Source: Burkholderia savannae (lineage in GTDB: Bacteria; Pseudomonadota; Gammaproteobacteria; Burkholderiales; Burkholderiaceae). Taken from it: a DNA stretch of 64,000 nucleotides. Positions 23,929-32,726 of the stretch are shown here, piece after piece. How positions within the stretch are numbered: position 1 is the stretch's first letter; every line of letters starts with the position of its first letter. The translations under genes were made by a program, and so were the position numbers. The stretch covers positions 2,294,001-2,358,000 of the forward strand of contig NZ_CP013418.1 in NCBI RefSeq assembly GCF_001524445.2, in the 5' to 3' direction. The notes beneath the pieces are model-generated. The model did not search any database and was not told where the DNA came from. It worked only from the letters and a program-made list of their open reading frames with translations.

Positions 23929-26550
23929 ATGTCAAACCATCTTTCGAAGGGACGGACGAATCAGAACCGCACGGTGATGATCCGCAGCGGCGCAATGCCG
24001 CGGCTGCTCGGTCAGCCGGCGCTCGAGTTCCTGTCGTTGCGCGGTGAAGAGCACCTCGGAAAGCTCTACACGTACGAACTGCTCCTGCGAACGCCTGACG
24101 ATTTCCACGTTCCGCTGGCCACGAGCGCGAATCTCGACCTGAAGGCGATGATCGGCACGGAGATGACCGTCGGCATTCAGCTCGACGGAATCGGAACGGG
24201 CGCGCAAGGGGGCGTTGGCGCGGGAGCGCGCGAAATCAGCGGTCTCGTGGTCAAGGCGGGCTTCCTTCGCGGCGAAGGGCGCTACAACGTCTATCGTATC
24301 GAGCTGCGGCCCTGGCTGTGGCTCGCGACGTTGACGAGCGACTACAAGATTTTTCAGGACAAGAGCGCCGTCGAGATCATCGACATGGTCTTGCACGACT
24401 ACCCTTACCCGGTCGAGAAGCGGCTCGACATCGACAAGTATTCGGTGGCGGGCGAGAGCGCCCGAAACGAGCCGCGTGCGTTCCAGGTGCAATACGGTGA
24501 AACCGATTTCGACTTCATCCAGCGATTGATGGAGGAGTGGGGGATCTATTGGTTCTTCGAGCATTCGGACAACAAGCATCGCCTCGTCTTGTGCGATCAC
24601 ATCGGCGGGCATCGCAAAGCGCCGAGCGAGGCCTATCACGAGATCGCGCATCATCCCGAAGGCGGGAAGATCGACATCGAGTACATCAACTATTTTTCGA
24701 CGGACGAAGCGTTGCGGCCGGGCCGCGTCGTGATCGACGACTTCGATTTCACGCGTCCGCTCGCGAGCCTCGTGACGTCCAATCACCAGCCGCGGGAAAC
24801 GAACTGGGGGGAAGGCGAGCTGTTCGAATGGCCGGGCGACTACACCGATAGCAAACATGGTGACCTCATTAGCCGCGTGCGCATGGAGGAGCGCCGCGCT
24901 ACCGGGTCGCGCGCATACGGCCGGGGCAATGTGCGCGGTCTCGCATGCGGCCATACGTTCGTGTTGTCGAAGCACAAGCACGACGACGCGAACCGCGAGT
25001 ATCTCGTCATCGAATCGGCATTGATGTTGACCGAGGTTGCGGACGAAACGGGCAGCGGTTACCGCTACGAATGCGACAACGAATTGGTCGTGCAGCCGTC
25101 GAACGAGGTGTTTCGGATGCCGCGCGAAACGCCGAAGCCGACGACGAGCGGGCCGCAGTCCGCGATCGTGGTCGGACCGCCCGGCCATGAGCTATGGACC
25201 GACGAATTCGGCCGCGTGAAGATCCGATTTCTGTGGGATCGCTACGCACGCAACGACGCAACGGATTCCTGCTGGGTGCGCGTGAGTCAGGCGTGGGCGG
25301 GCGTGAATTTCGGCGGCATCTACATTCCGCGGATCGGTCAGGAAGTGATCGTCGGATTCATGAACGGCGATCCTGACCGGCCGCTGATTCTCGGCAGTCT
25401 CTACAACACCATTACGCCGCCGCCTTGGGATCTGCCCGGCGACGCGACGAAGAGCGGGTTCAAGAGCAAGTCGATCACGGGTGGCCGCGAGAACTACAAC
25501 GGCATCCGTTTCGAGGACAAGCTGGGCGCCGAGGAATTCCACATGCAGGCGGAAAAGGACATGAACCGCCTGACGAAGAATGACGAGTCGCACACGATCG
25601 GCAAGAATTTTTCGATCGGCGTCGGGCTGACCCATACGCGAGCGGTGGGCGCCATGTTCAGCAGCATCGTCGGCGGAGCCGCGAGCTACGCGGTGGGCGG
25701 CGCGGAATCGACGATGATCGGCGGTGCGTATGCGTTGAACGTCGGTGGGGCGCATGCGGTCGCGGTGGGCGGCGCATCGTCCGTTTCCGTTGGGGGCGCA
25801 TACGCGCGCAACGTCGGCGGCGCGTATGCGCTGGCAGTCGGCGGCGTGTTGTCGATCGTCTGCGGCGCGTCTTCGCTCACCATGACGGCCGATGGCACCA
25901 TCAAGCTCGTCGGCACGAAGATTCGCATCATCGGTAGCGATGAAGTCGTCGTGCAAGGCGCGCCGCTGCAACTGAATCCGGGCGATTCGGATTGCTGCGG
26001 CGGAGGCGGAGGAGGCGGTGGCGGCGGCGCGATTCCGCCGATTCCGGTGCCGTCGTTTTTCCTCGATATCACGAAGCCGATTCTTCCGCCGCCGCCACCG
26101 CCGCCGACGGAGGTGCCGCCGCCAAGCGAAGCGCCCCCGCCGACTGAAGAGCCGCCTCCGACTGAGGAACCGCCTCCGACCGAAGAGCCGCCTCCGACTG
26201 AGGAGCCGCCTCCGACCGAAGAGCCGCCTCCGACCGAGGAACCGCCTCCAACTGAGGAACCGCCTCCGACCGAAGAGCCGCCTCCAACTGAGGAACCGCC
26301 TCCGACCGAAGAGCCGCCTCCGACCGAGGAACCGCCTCCGACTGAGGAACCGCCTCCGACTGAAGAGCCGCCTCCAACCGAAGAGCCGCCTCCGACTGAA
26401 GAGCCGCCTCCGACCGAGGAACCGCCTCCGACCGAAGAGCCGCCTCCGACTGAGGAGCCGCCTCCGACCGAAGAGCCGCCTCCGACCGAGGAACCGCCTC
26501 CAACCGAAGAACCGCCTCCGACCGAGGAACCGGGCGAGTCGTGGGCGTAA
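23929..26550 (+). CDS. vgrG: T6SS spike protein VgrG with a proline-glutamate tail
   Basis: VgrG trimers form the spike that caps the Hcp tube. From ATG 23929 the protein has 873 residues. The gp27-like part includes YGETDFDFIQRLMEEWGIYWFFEH, and the OB-fold region has WTDEFGRVKIRFLWDR and YIPRIGQEVIVGF with GDPDRPLILGSLYN. Residues about 560-670 are an 8-residue VGGA-type repeat of the needle. A glycine run follows, then a short linker, then 22 copies of PPPTEE (residues about 736-867) and GESWA. I see no enzymatic domain. The tail differs from the usual VgrG ending and could be a flexible spacer or partner-binding region. PAAR and Rhs genes follow, making a likely VgrG-PAAR-Rhs assembly. 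Confidence 0.96.
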   Translation: MSNHLSKGRTNQNRTVMIRSGAMPRLLGQPALEFLSLRGEEHLGKLYTYELLLRTPDDFHVPLATSANLDLKAMIGTEMTVGIQLDGIGTGAQGGVGAGAREISGLVVKAGFLRGEGRYNVYRIELRPWLWLATLTSDYKIFQDKSAVEIIDMVLHDYPYPVEKRLDIDKYSVAGESARNEPRAFQVQYGETDFDFIQRLMEEWGIYWFFEHSDNKHRLVLCDHIGGHRKAPSEAYHEIAHHPEGGKIDIEYINYFSTDEALRPGRVVIDDFDFTRPLASLVTSNHQPRETNWGEGELFEWPGDYTDSKHGDLISRVRMEERRATGSRAYGRGNVRGLACGHTFVLSKHKHDDANREYLVIESALMLTEVADETGSGYRYECDNELVVQPSNEVFRMPRETPKPTTSGPQSAIVVGPPGHELWTDEFGRVKIRFLWDRYARNDATDSCWVRVSQAWAGVNFGGIYIPRIGQEVIVGFMNGDPDRPLILGSLYNTITPPPWDLPGDATKSGFKSKSITGGRENYNGIRFEDKLGAEEFHMQAEKDMNRLTKNDESHTIGKNFSIGVGLTHTRAVGAMFSSIVGGAASYAVGGAESTMIGGAYALNVGGAHAVAVGGASSVSVGGAYARNVGGAYALAVGGVLSIVCGASSLTMTADGTIKLVGTKIRIIGSDEVVVQGAPLQLNPGDSDCCGGGGGGGGGGAIPPIPVPSFFLDITKPILPPPPPPPTEVPPPSEAPPPTEEPPPTEEPPPTEEPPPTEEPPPTEEPPPTEEPPPTEEPPPTEEPPPTEEPPPTEEPPPTEEPPPTEEPPPTEEPPPTEEPPPTEEPPPTEEPPPTEEPPPTEEPPPTEEPPPTEEPPPTEEPPPTEEPGESWA
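26134..26529 (+). repeat. 22 tandem 18-bp repeats encoding PPPTEE in vgrG
   Basis: From 26134 to 26529 the reading frame repeats PPPTEE exactly 22 times. Third positions vary between units, for example GAA or GAG and ACT or ACC, so it is not a recent identical expansion throughout. It creates long spurious ORFs on both strands. Length polymorphism between strains is likely. Confidence 0.95.
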
Positions 26551-26629
26551 TCGAGTTATGGCTGCGCTTCATGCAAGCGCAGCGCACGAATGCACTTGTC
26601 ATTCTCATTCCTGCAGGAGATTTACGAAT

Positions 26630-26899
26630 ATGAGCAATCCAGCTGCCCGAGTAGGCGACGCGATCGGCCACGGCGGCGCGATCGTCACCGGTTCCGGCGA
26701 CGTCTTCACGAACGGGATTTCGGCCGCGTACGTAGCGGGCAGCGTTGCCGTATGCGCGCTGCACGCGTCCGCGCAGGCGATTGCTGCGGGATCGGGAACG
26801 GTATTCATCAACAACCTGCCTGCGGCATTCGTCGCCAGCGTGACCTCATGTGGCGCGCCAGTCGTCTCGGGATCGGGCGACGTCTTTATCGGCTCGTGA
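26630..26899 (+). CDS. PAAR-domain spike-tip protein
   Basis: This 89-residue protein should cap the VgrG needle and can attach an effector. It starts at ATG 26630 after AGGAGA (26615-26620). The sequence begins SNPAARVGDAIGHGG and contains GSGDVFTNG, HASAQAIAAGSGTVFIN and the ending VVSGSGDVFIGS, the repeated GSGxVFxN pattern of the PAAR fold. It ends 13 bp before the rhs start codon. Confidence 0.95.
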   Translation: MSNPAARVGDAIGHGGAIVTGSGDVFTNGISAAYVAGSVAVCALHASAQAIAAGSGTVFINNLPAAFVASVTSCGAPVVSGSGDVFIGS

Positions 26900-26912
26900 A
26901 GGGGGCGCTGAC

Positions 26913-29900
26913 ATGAGTGGTATTGGAGGGTTGGCCGGCGTGCTGGCTGGTCTCGAAGGCAACTTGATGGAATCGGTGGGCGTCGCTCCGGCAATCGATC
27001 GCTATCGGCATCAGCCGGGGAACTGGGGGGCGCGCCATGGCGTCGAGCGTGCGCTGTCCGGGCTGCTGTGCCGCTCCGTCGACATGAAGTCGGGCAACAA
27101 GGTTTGCCTCGCGGACGATGAAATCGACTTCACTTTGCCCGGCCGGTTGCCCATCTCATGGGCGCGCTTTTACTCGAGCGCACTGAAGGAATCGGGGCCG
27201 CTAGGTTGCGGCTGGCGCACCGGATGGGAGGCCACGCTGCGCCGAGACGGAGAGCGGCTGATCTATACCGACGATCAGGGCCGCGTTTTGACGCTGCCGA
27301 TGCCGCGCTGCGGCGCACAGATCATCGTGTCGTCCGAGCAACTGCACTTCGCGCATTTGTCCGATGGGCGAATGGTCGTTGCCGACCTCACGCCGCACTA
27401 CCGCGTGTTCGGTGAATTCGACGAGGAGGGCGTCGCGCGGTTGAAGTACATGGAAAATCTTCGCAAGGAGCGGATCGGCTGCATCTGGGATACGCACGGC
27501 CGCCTGCAGCGCATGCGAGGTACATGCGGTCACGAGCTGAAGATGCACTATGATCGCAACGGCTCCCGACTGACCGGCATCGAGTGTATCGACGGAGGCC
27601 CGACCGGTTTTCTTGTCCGGTACGGCTACGACGACGATGGCCGCTTGACCAGCGTGCGTAATCGTATCGGCGACGTCGTGCGCCGCTTCGCATACGAGAA
27701 CGATCGGATCGTCGAAGAGGTTGGCTCGCTCGGACAAACCACCCGTTATGCATGGCAGACGATCGACGGCACGCCACGAGTGGTCGAGCGAATGACATGC
27801 CGCGGCGCCCATGAGCGCTGCACATACAATTTCGACGAGCCTGACAGCCAGGCAACCGACGTGTTTGGTCACACGGCTCATTGGCAGTTCGGAGATCATG
27901 GGCTCGTGCTGGCATATGTCGATTTCGACGGCCGACGCCATGCGTTCGGCTATGACGGCGCCGGGTGGCCGACCGAGCTTGAATTGCCGGGCGATCGTCG
28001 AGTTCGCATGACATTCGACAACCTCGGCCGCATCACGCGAGAAATCGATTCGCTCGATCGCGAGCGCTCGACGATCTATGCGTTCGCGACGCGCGAGCCG
28101 ATCACGATTCGCACGAGTAATGGTCAGCTGTGGCTGTGGCGGTATGACGATCTGCTGCGCCCCGTTTATCGGCAATCACCGTCGCGAGGGGCCACGCAAA
28201 TCGCTTACGCGGAGCACGAAGACGGCGAGATTCACACATATGCATCCGGGCAGCATGGCGCGGTCACCGTCGAATACGACCGATGGGCGTGCGTGATCCG
28301 CCAGGTTGAAGCGCACGGTGGCGCGACGATCTACCGCCGCGACGAAAATGGCCATGTCGTCGAAATCGTCGATCCGCTCGGTGGAACGACGAAGATCGAG
28401 CCCGACTTGCTCGGGCGTCCGCTGACCGTGACTTTGCCCGATGGCCGCTGCGAGCGCCTGGTCTGGAACGCAGGCGGGCAAGCGACCCTGTTGACGGGGC
28501 CCGACGGCCAGACCAGATATTGGCATCGCGACCAGCACGGCTGCGTTGTGCGCGCGACCGACGAGGAGGGGAACGTGACTGCACACGAATACGATGCGCA
28601 CGGCCGCAGAATCCGGACCGTGAGCGGGAACGGCGCGGTGCAGATGCTGGCGTGGGACCCGATCGGCCGGTTGACGTCGATCATCGATGCGGATGGCGTA
28701 ACACGCACGTTCGACTATACGATGGCCGGCTGCCTCCAGCAGATCACGACCAATGCCGGTTCGTCGACTCGTCTCGAATCGTTTGCACATGACTCGGCGG
28801 GTCGCCTGATCGGCCGCGAGACCGAGCATGCGCGCTATCGCTACGCTTATACCAGCAAGGGGTGGCTCGAGACCGTCGGCTGCCTGCCGACCGACGCGGG
28901 CGAAGCGATCGGCGTCGAGCCGGATACGATCCGTTTCGAATACGATCAGTCAGGACGACTGACGGCGGAGCACGGAGCGAGCGGTACGCTTCGCCATGAA
29001 CGCGACGAGGCGGGCAGGCCCGGCGCAGTGATTCTGGCGCACGGGCATGTCGTGAAGCTCGAGCGCGACGATGCCGGGCGCGTCGTGTTGATTGGTTTGG
29101 CGAGCGGCAGCGAGAATCGCGGGATTGCCGCGTTACGTTATGACGAGCTGGGGAGACAAGTATTGCGTTCTCAGGGCGAGCTGTACTTGCGTTCGGTTTT
29201 CACGCCGACGTCCTCGCTCGAGCGCTGGTTCGCGATGACGGTTATCCGGACGCCCGACAACGAAATGCGGGCGGGCGAAGTCGAACGTTGGCGCGAATTC
29301 CGGTACAGCGTCGCCGGCAATCTCGTTCAGGTGGACGATCGCTTCGACGGACGGACGTACTACGACTATGACCGTCGCGGCTGCTTGCTCAGGTCGGTGT
29401 CGGACGAGCTCGGTATCGAATATTTTACGTGGGACGCAGCAGGGAATCTGCTCGAAACGCCGCGTGTCGGATGGGAGGCCGTCGTCTATCCCGATCACCG
29501 TCTGCGCGAATGCCGCGGCTATCGCTACGAATACGATGCGTGGGGCAACGTGACCGGCAAGCAGGGCGCGGCGGACGAGCAGTCATTCACGTGGGACGCC
29601 GACGGCAGGCTGATGGAAGTCCGTGGGCGGCAGGTGTGCGTGCGGTTGCGATATGACGCGCTGGGGCGCCGTGTCCGCAAGTGCGTCGAGCACTTGCGGA
29701 CAGATCCGCTCCGCTCGGAGCCGCGTACGGTCGACACGCGTTATGTTTGGGAAGGCGAGCGCCTGTTGCAGGAATCGACGCAGGCAGCGGTCCGGACCTA
29801 TCTGTATCAGCCGGCCGACGACGGCCTCGTCGGCTATGCGCCGCTGGCGTGCGCGGACCAGAAGCGCAACGAAGACGGCACGCTTGAACCGATGCGCGTG

Positions 29901-30362
29901 TACCACTATCAGACGGATTCTGCAGGTACCGCCGTTACGCTGACCGACGAAGCGGGCGTGCTCGCGTGGAGCGGCCGCTATAAGGCGTGGGGTACGTTGG
30001 CTCCGCCGACCGCGCTGCAGCCCCAGGTTCGCCAGCCGCTACGGTTCGCAGGACATTACGCGGATGACGAAATCGGTTTGCATCTGAACGGGACACGATA
30101 CTACGATCCCGACGCCGGCCGCTATTTGAGCCCCGATCGTGCCGCGGAAGCTGGGACGAGCCCGTATCGTTACGTGTCCAATCCGCTGATCGCGTGCAAT
30201 CCGACGGGGCGCGCGGTGCCGCTGACCCGCCCGCCGGCGGGTCGGCACACGGCGTCATGCTCGGATCGATCGCTTGATCCGTCGAAGCAACTGACCGGAG
30301 GCATCGAAGAAGTCGATCAAGTAATCCGCCGGGAGCCGATTCAGTTCGGTCGTGAATACTAG
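26913..30362 (+). CDS. Rhs/YD-repeat protein with a very short C-terminus
   Basis: Rhs proteins form a hollow YD-repeat shell that normally encloses a C-terminal toxin delivered by VgrG and PAAR. The ATG at 26913 has AAGGGGG upstream and gives 1149 residues. The N-terminal DUF6531-like region includes GNKVCLADDEIDFTLPGRLP, and many YD repeats follow (for example YGYDDDGRLTSVRNRIGD). The shell end is visible (GRYLSPD and YRYVSNPLIACNPTG). Only about 55 residues follow, and the last 36 overlap the downstream gene in antisense. No toxin domain and no immunity gene are visible, so the effector function may be lost or supplied in trans. Confidence 0.93.
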   Translation: MSGIGGLAGVLAGLEGNLMESVGVAPAIDRYRHQPGNWGARHGVERALSGLLCRSVDMKSGNKVCLADDEIDFTLPGRLPISWARFYSSALKESGPLGCGWRTGWEATLRRDGERLIYTDDQGRVLTLPMPRCGAQIIVSSEQLHFAHLSDGRMVVADLTPHYRVFGEFDEEGVARLKYMENLRKERIGCIWDTHGRLQRMRGTCGHELKMHYDRNGSRLTGIECIDGGPTGFLVRYGYDDDGRLTSVRNRIGDVVRRFAYENDRIVEEVGSLGQTTRYAWQTIDGTPRVVERMTCRGAHERCTYNFDEPDSQATDVFGHTAHWQFGDHGLVLAYVDFDGRRHAFGYDGAGWPTELELPGDRRVRMTFDNLGRITREIDSLDRERSTIYAFATREPITIRTSNGQLWLWRYDDLLRPVYRQSPSRGATQIAYAEHEDGEIHTYASGQHGAVTVEYDRWACVIRQVEAHGGATIYRRDENGHVVEIVDPLGGTTKIEPDLLGRPLTVTLPDGRCERLVWNAGGQATLLTGPDGQTRYWHRDQHGCVVRATDEEGNVTAHEYDAHGRRIRTVSGNGAVQMLAWDPIGRLTSIIDADGVTRTFDYTMAGCLQQITTNAGSSTRLESFAHDSAGRLIGRETEHARYRYAYTSKGWLETVGCLPTDAGEAIGVEPDTIRFEYDQSGRLTAEHGASGTLRHERDEAGRPGAVILAHGHVVKLERDDAGRVVLIGLASGSENRGIAALRYDELGRQVLRSQGELYLRSVFTPTSSLERWFAMTVIRTPDNEMRAGEVERWREFRYSVAGNLVQVDDRFDGRTYYDYDRRGCLLRSVSDELGIEYFTWDAAGNLLETPRVGWEAVVYPDHRLRECRGYRYEYDAWGNVTGKQGAADEQSFTWDADGRLMEVRGRQVCVRLRYDALGRRVRKCVEHLRTDPLRSEPRTVDTRYVWEGERLLQESTQAAVRTYLYQPADDGLVGYAPLACADQKRNEDGTLEPMRVYHYQTDSAGTAVTLTDEAGVLAWSGRYKAWGTLAPPTALQPQVRQPLRFAGHYADDEIGLHLNGTRYYDPDAGRYLSPDRAAEAGTSPYRYVSNPLIACNPTGRAVPLTRPPAGRHTASCSDRSLDPSKQLTGGIEEVDQVIRREPIQFGREY

Positions 30363-31622
30363 GTGCCGATCGAACCATTCATGCGATTGATGTCGGCGGA
30401 ATTCGCCTGCATCAATCGTCTCGGTATGCAAGGGGAATTCGTCCGTATCGCGTGCGGATATTTCACAGCGATGGAGTCGTGGCAAGACGTCGCTGAACCG
30501 GCTTTGGTGCGCCCAAGTACGAATGTCGTGTGCCCGTTTGAGCGTCGCTTTCCATTCCTCCTCGGATGCGTAAGCGGTCGCGCCGTGCTCGGGTATGAGT
30601 CCATCGATGAGCGCTTGCTGAACGCCGCGATGCGCGAAGCTGACGCCGGCGTAAGCTTCGTAATCGCGGAGCGTGCGTGCCGTGCCGAAGTCGTACGGTT
30701 CGAATTCGATGCCGTTGCGCGGTGTGCCGTCGACGCCGAGTAGCGCGCGGGTGCGCGCGAGCGAGCGAAAATCCAGTTCCTCCCAGTTCTGCTTGACCGT
30801 TCCATTGGCCATGGTTTCGGCAGTATGGTCTTGCCAGAACCTTGGGCGTTCCTTGCGCGAGTACTCATGCCATGCGATCACGCGATGCGGGTGATACAGG
30901 TCGTATCCATGCGTAAACGCGCGTGCCGCAATGGAGATTTCCTCGCCGAGGAAGAACAGGTGGGGATCGTGTTGCACCGCCGTCGAGAAATGCCCGTCGG
31001 CGAATGCGAAATGCGCGCTGTAGAAGCGCGCCGGAACGGGATGTCGCCTCTTCTCCCAGTTCGGAATGGCTTTCGAGCGAAACAACACGATGCCTTCCGG
31101 GGTGAAACGGTGCAAATACATGATCCGCGGCGCCTCGTGAGGGGTGACGACCGTTTCGCGCGGTTTGTCGGGCTGGTAACCCGGCAGATAGGCGGTGAGA
31201 ACCGGCTTTCGGCTGAACGGACGGAGCGATTCGATCATCTCGATCACTTGGTCATCCCATCCGTCCACGAAACAATGATGCGAGTCCAGCTGCAGCGTGT
31301 AGCGCTCGTCGTTGTAATGTTGCTGAATCAGGTTGCGCGCCCAACAGGCGCCTTGTGATTCGTGGTGAGGTACGTCGATGAGTTCGATCGATGCGCCGGC
31401 ATAAGTCAGTGTGTGGATCGGATATCGACCGCTCGTGTCGGTGCGCCATTGCGAAAAGCCGTGCGCAAAAAATTCTCCGACGGTTTCATGCAACGTGTAT
31501 TGTCGGCACACGACGATACGCAATGCTTCCGGGCGAACCGCTCGTTCGATCAAATCGACCAGCGTCGGGATCAGTTGAGGATCTCGATAGCTCGCCATTT
31601 GGACAAAAATTGACTGGTCCAT
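30255..31622 (-). CDS. Glycosyltransferase of the GlcNAc (Skp1 GnT1-like) family
   Basis: This 455-residue protein starts at ATG 31622; the 108-residue upstream extension is not convincing coding. It opens with DQSIFVQMASYRDPQLIPTL, typical of the GlcNAc-transferase family (Pfam GlcNAc, PF11397), and has the acidic metal-site candidate QLDSHHCFVDGWDD and ETVV-type linkers. The HLFFLGEEISIAARAFTHGYD segment matches the family's EEI catalytic region. No membrane segments are seen, so it is probably cytoplasmic. It lies inside the minus-strand T6SS arm beside a fimbrial adhesin and overlaps the rhs 3' end by 108 bp. The substrate is unknown. Confidence 0.8.
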   Translation of the reverse strand: MDQSIFVQMASYRDPQLIPTLVDLIERAVRPEALRIVVCRQYTLHETVGEFFAHGFSQWRTDTSGRYPIHTLTYAGASIELIDVPHHESQGACWARNLIQQHYNDERYTLQLDSHHCFVDGWDDQVIEMIESLRPFSRKPVLTAYLPGYQPDKPRETVVTPHEAPRIMYLHRFTPEGIVLFRSKAIPNWEKRRHPVPARFYSAHFAFADGHFSTAVQHDPHLFFLGEEISIAARAFTHGYDLYHPHRVIAWHEYSRKERPRFWQDHTAETMANGTVKQNWEELDFRSLARTRALLGVDGTPRNGIEFEPYDFGTARTLRDYEAYAGVSFAHRGVQQALIDGLIPEHGATAYASEEEWKATLKRAHDIRTWAHQSRFSDVLPRLHRCEISARDTDEFPLHTETIDAGEFRRHQSHEWFDRHLVFTTELNRLPADYLIDFFDASGQLLRRIKRSIRA

Positions 31623-31648
31623 GGTGTCGTGTCTGCTTATTGCTGATG

Positions 31649-32665
31649 TCAGAGAATGGTGAGCGTGATAACGGAGGTTGCGTCGATCTTCCCCGCAGTG
31701 GGTGCTTGAGTACCGGTGCGCAGCACGGTCGCCTCGAGATCGAAACTGTGTTCCATTGGAGCATCGGGCTTGACTGGGAACCCGCTGTTGGGATCGTTCG
31801 GCTTCAGGATGTATCGGGTCGCCCTGTCGCGCAGACGGATTCCCAGGTGCTGCGCGCCCGTGTTCTGGATCAGGCTCGGGTCGTCGCTGTCCGGGGTCGC
31901 CTGCAATGTGGCGACGATCGACTCGGGAGGCGTCGGCCCGGAACAAAGCACTTTGAATTGCACCGGTTTCGTCGGGCCCTCCCCATCTTTGATGTCACGC
32001 GGGCCGAATTGGCCGAAGTCGACGTTGAGCGTCCTGCTGTCGACTTGGCAGCTAGGGAGCACCCGAAGGAATACGTTACGGCCCATGATGCTGATGACCG
32101 CTTGACCATCGTCGCCCGAGACGCGGCCGATATTCCCGCTGAGTTGAACTTCCGAGAAACTCGGAATATCGTTGCTCGTCTTGATCAGTTGAACTCGAAA
32201 TATGGCTCCCGGCGGCATCGAGATATAGTTGTCCTTTACATCGCTCCAAGGGTTCTTATAGGGCAAATGCGATTCGGGCAGGCTGCCGACTACGCGAACT
32301 TGAGTGAGACGGAACCCGACTCCCGGAACATTGGTTTGAAAAACGTGATCCGCTATTTCCGTAGACGACGATGTCAGATCGAAGTTGATCGTGCCGGACG
32401 GTACCGTGCACCAGATGAACGCGAACGCGTTGTAGGATTCGCTCTTGCCTTCGGCGATGATCTCGCCGATCGCAAGATCGGGATCGACGTCGATAGTCGT
32501 TGAACCAAAGGAGACGTTGTACGTCGTGTGTTTTCTTGCGTCTCTTCCGTTGTTCTGGATGTCTTCGATATTTTTATCGCTGAGAACGCGGCAAGTTGCG
32601 AATGCCCCGGAAGAGGAGGCAAGAATCGTGACGAAGAGAAAAAGTGCCGAGAGTGATGTTTTCAT
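31649..32665 (-). CDS. FimH-like two-domain fimbrial tip adhesin
   Basis: The 338-residue protein begins at ATG 32665 with a clear signal peptide (KTSLSALFLFVTILASSSG then AFATC). The N-terminal receptor-binding domain spans about residues 25-200. The C-terminal pilin domain starts near LPSCQVDSRTLNVDFG, has the second cysteine in VLCSGPTPP and ends with the strand ATSVITLTIL. This two-domain plan is that of chaperone-usher adhesins. Fimbrial operon 1 lacks an adhesin, and this is the only candidate in the window. It lies between tssA (61 bp upstream) and the glycosyltransferase, in the T6SS minus-strand arm. The start lacks a strong ribosome site. Confidence 0.85.
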   Translation of the reverse strand: MKTSLSALFLFVTILASSSGAFATCRVLSDKNIEDIQNNGRDARKHTTYNVSFGSTTIDVDPDLAIGEIIAEGKSESYNAFAFIWCTVPSGTINFDLTSSSTEIADHVFQTNVPGVGFRLTQVRVVGSLPESHLPYKNPWSDVKDNYISMPPGAIFRVQLIKTSNDIPSFSEVQLSGNIGRVSGDDGQAVISIMGRNVFLRVLPSCQVDSRTLNVDFGQFGPRDIKDGEGPTKPVQFKVLCSGPTPPESIVATLQATPDSDDPSLIQNTGAQHLGIRLRDRATRYILKPNDPNSGFPVKPDAPMEHSFDLEATVLRTGTQAPTAGKIDATSVITLTIL

Positions 32666-32726
32666 GCAGTGAACGAGAACAAGCCTGGAAGAGGGGGAAG
32701 CAAAGCCGACAGGTCTGGCTGCCGAC

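Noticed and set aside
26018..26764. Arginine-rich and glutamate-alanine-rich ORFs overlapping the VgrG tail on both strands
   Set aside because: They are frame-shifted readings of the 18-bp PPPTEE repeat. The PAAR gene is the only real coding part at the 3' end.
26850..26912. Upstream extension of the Rhs gene
   Set aside because: The 21-codon extension lies mostly inside the PAAR gene; ATG 26913 has the ribosome site.
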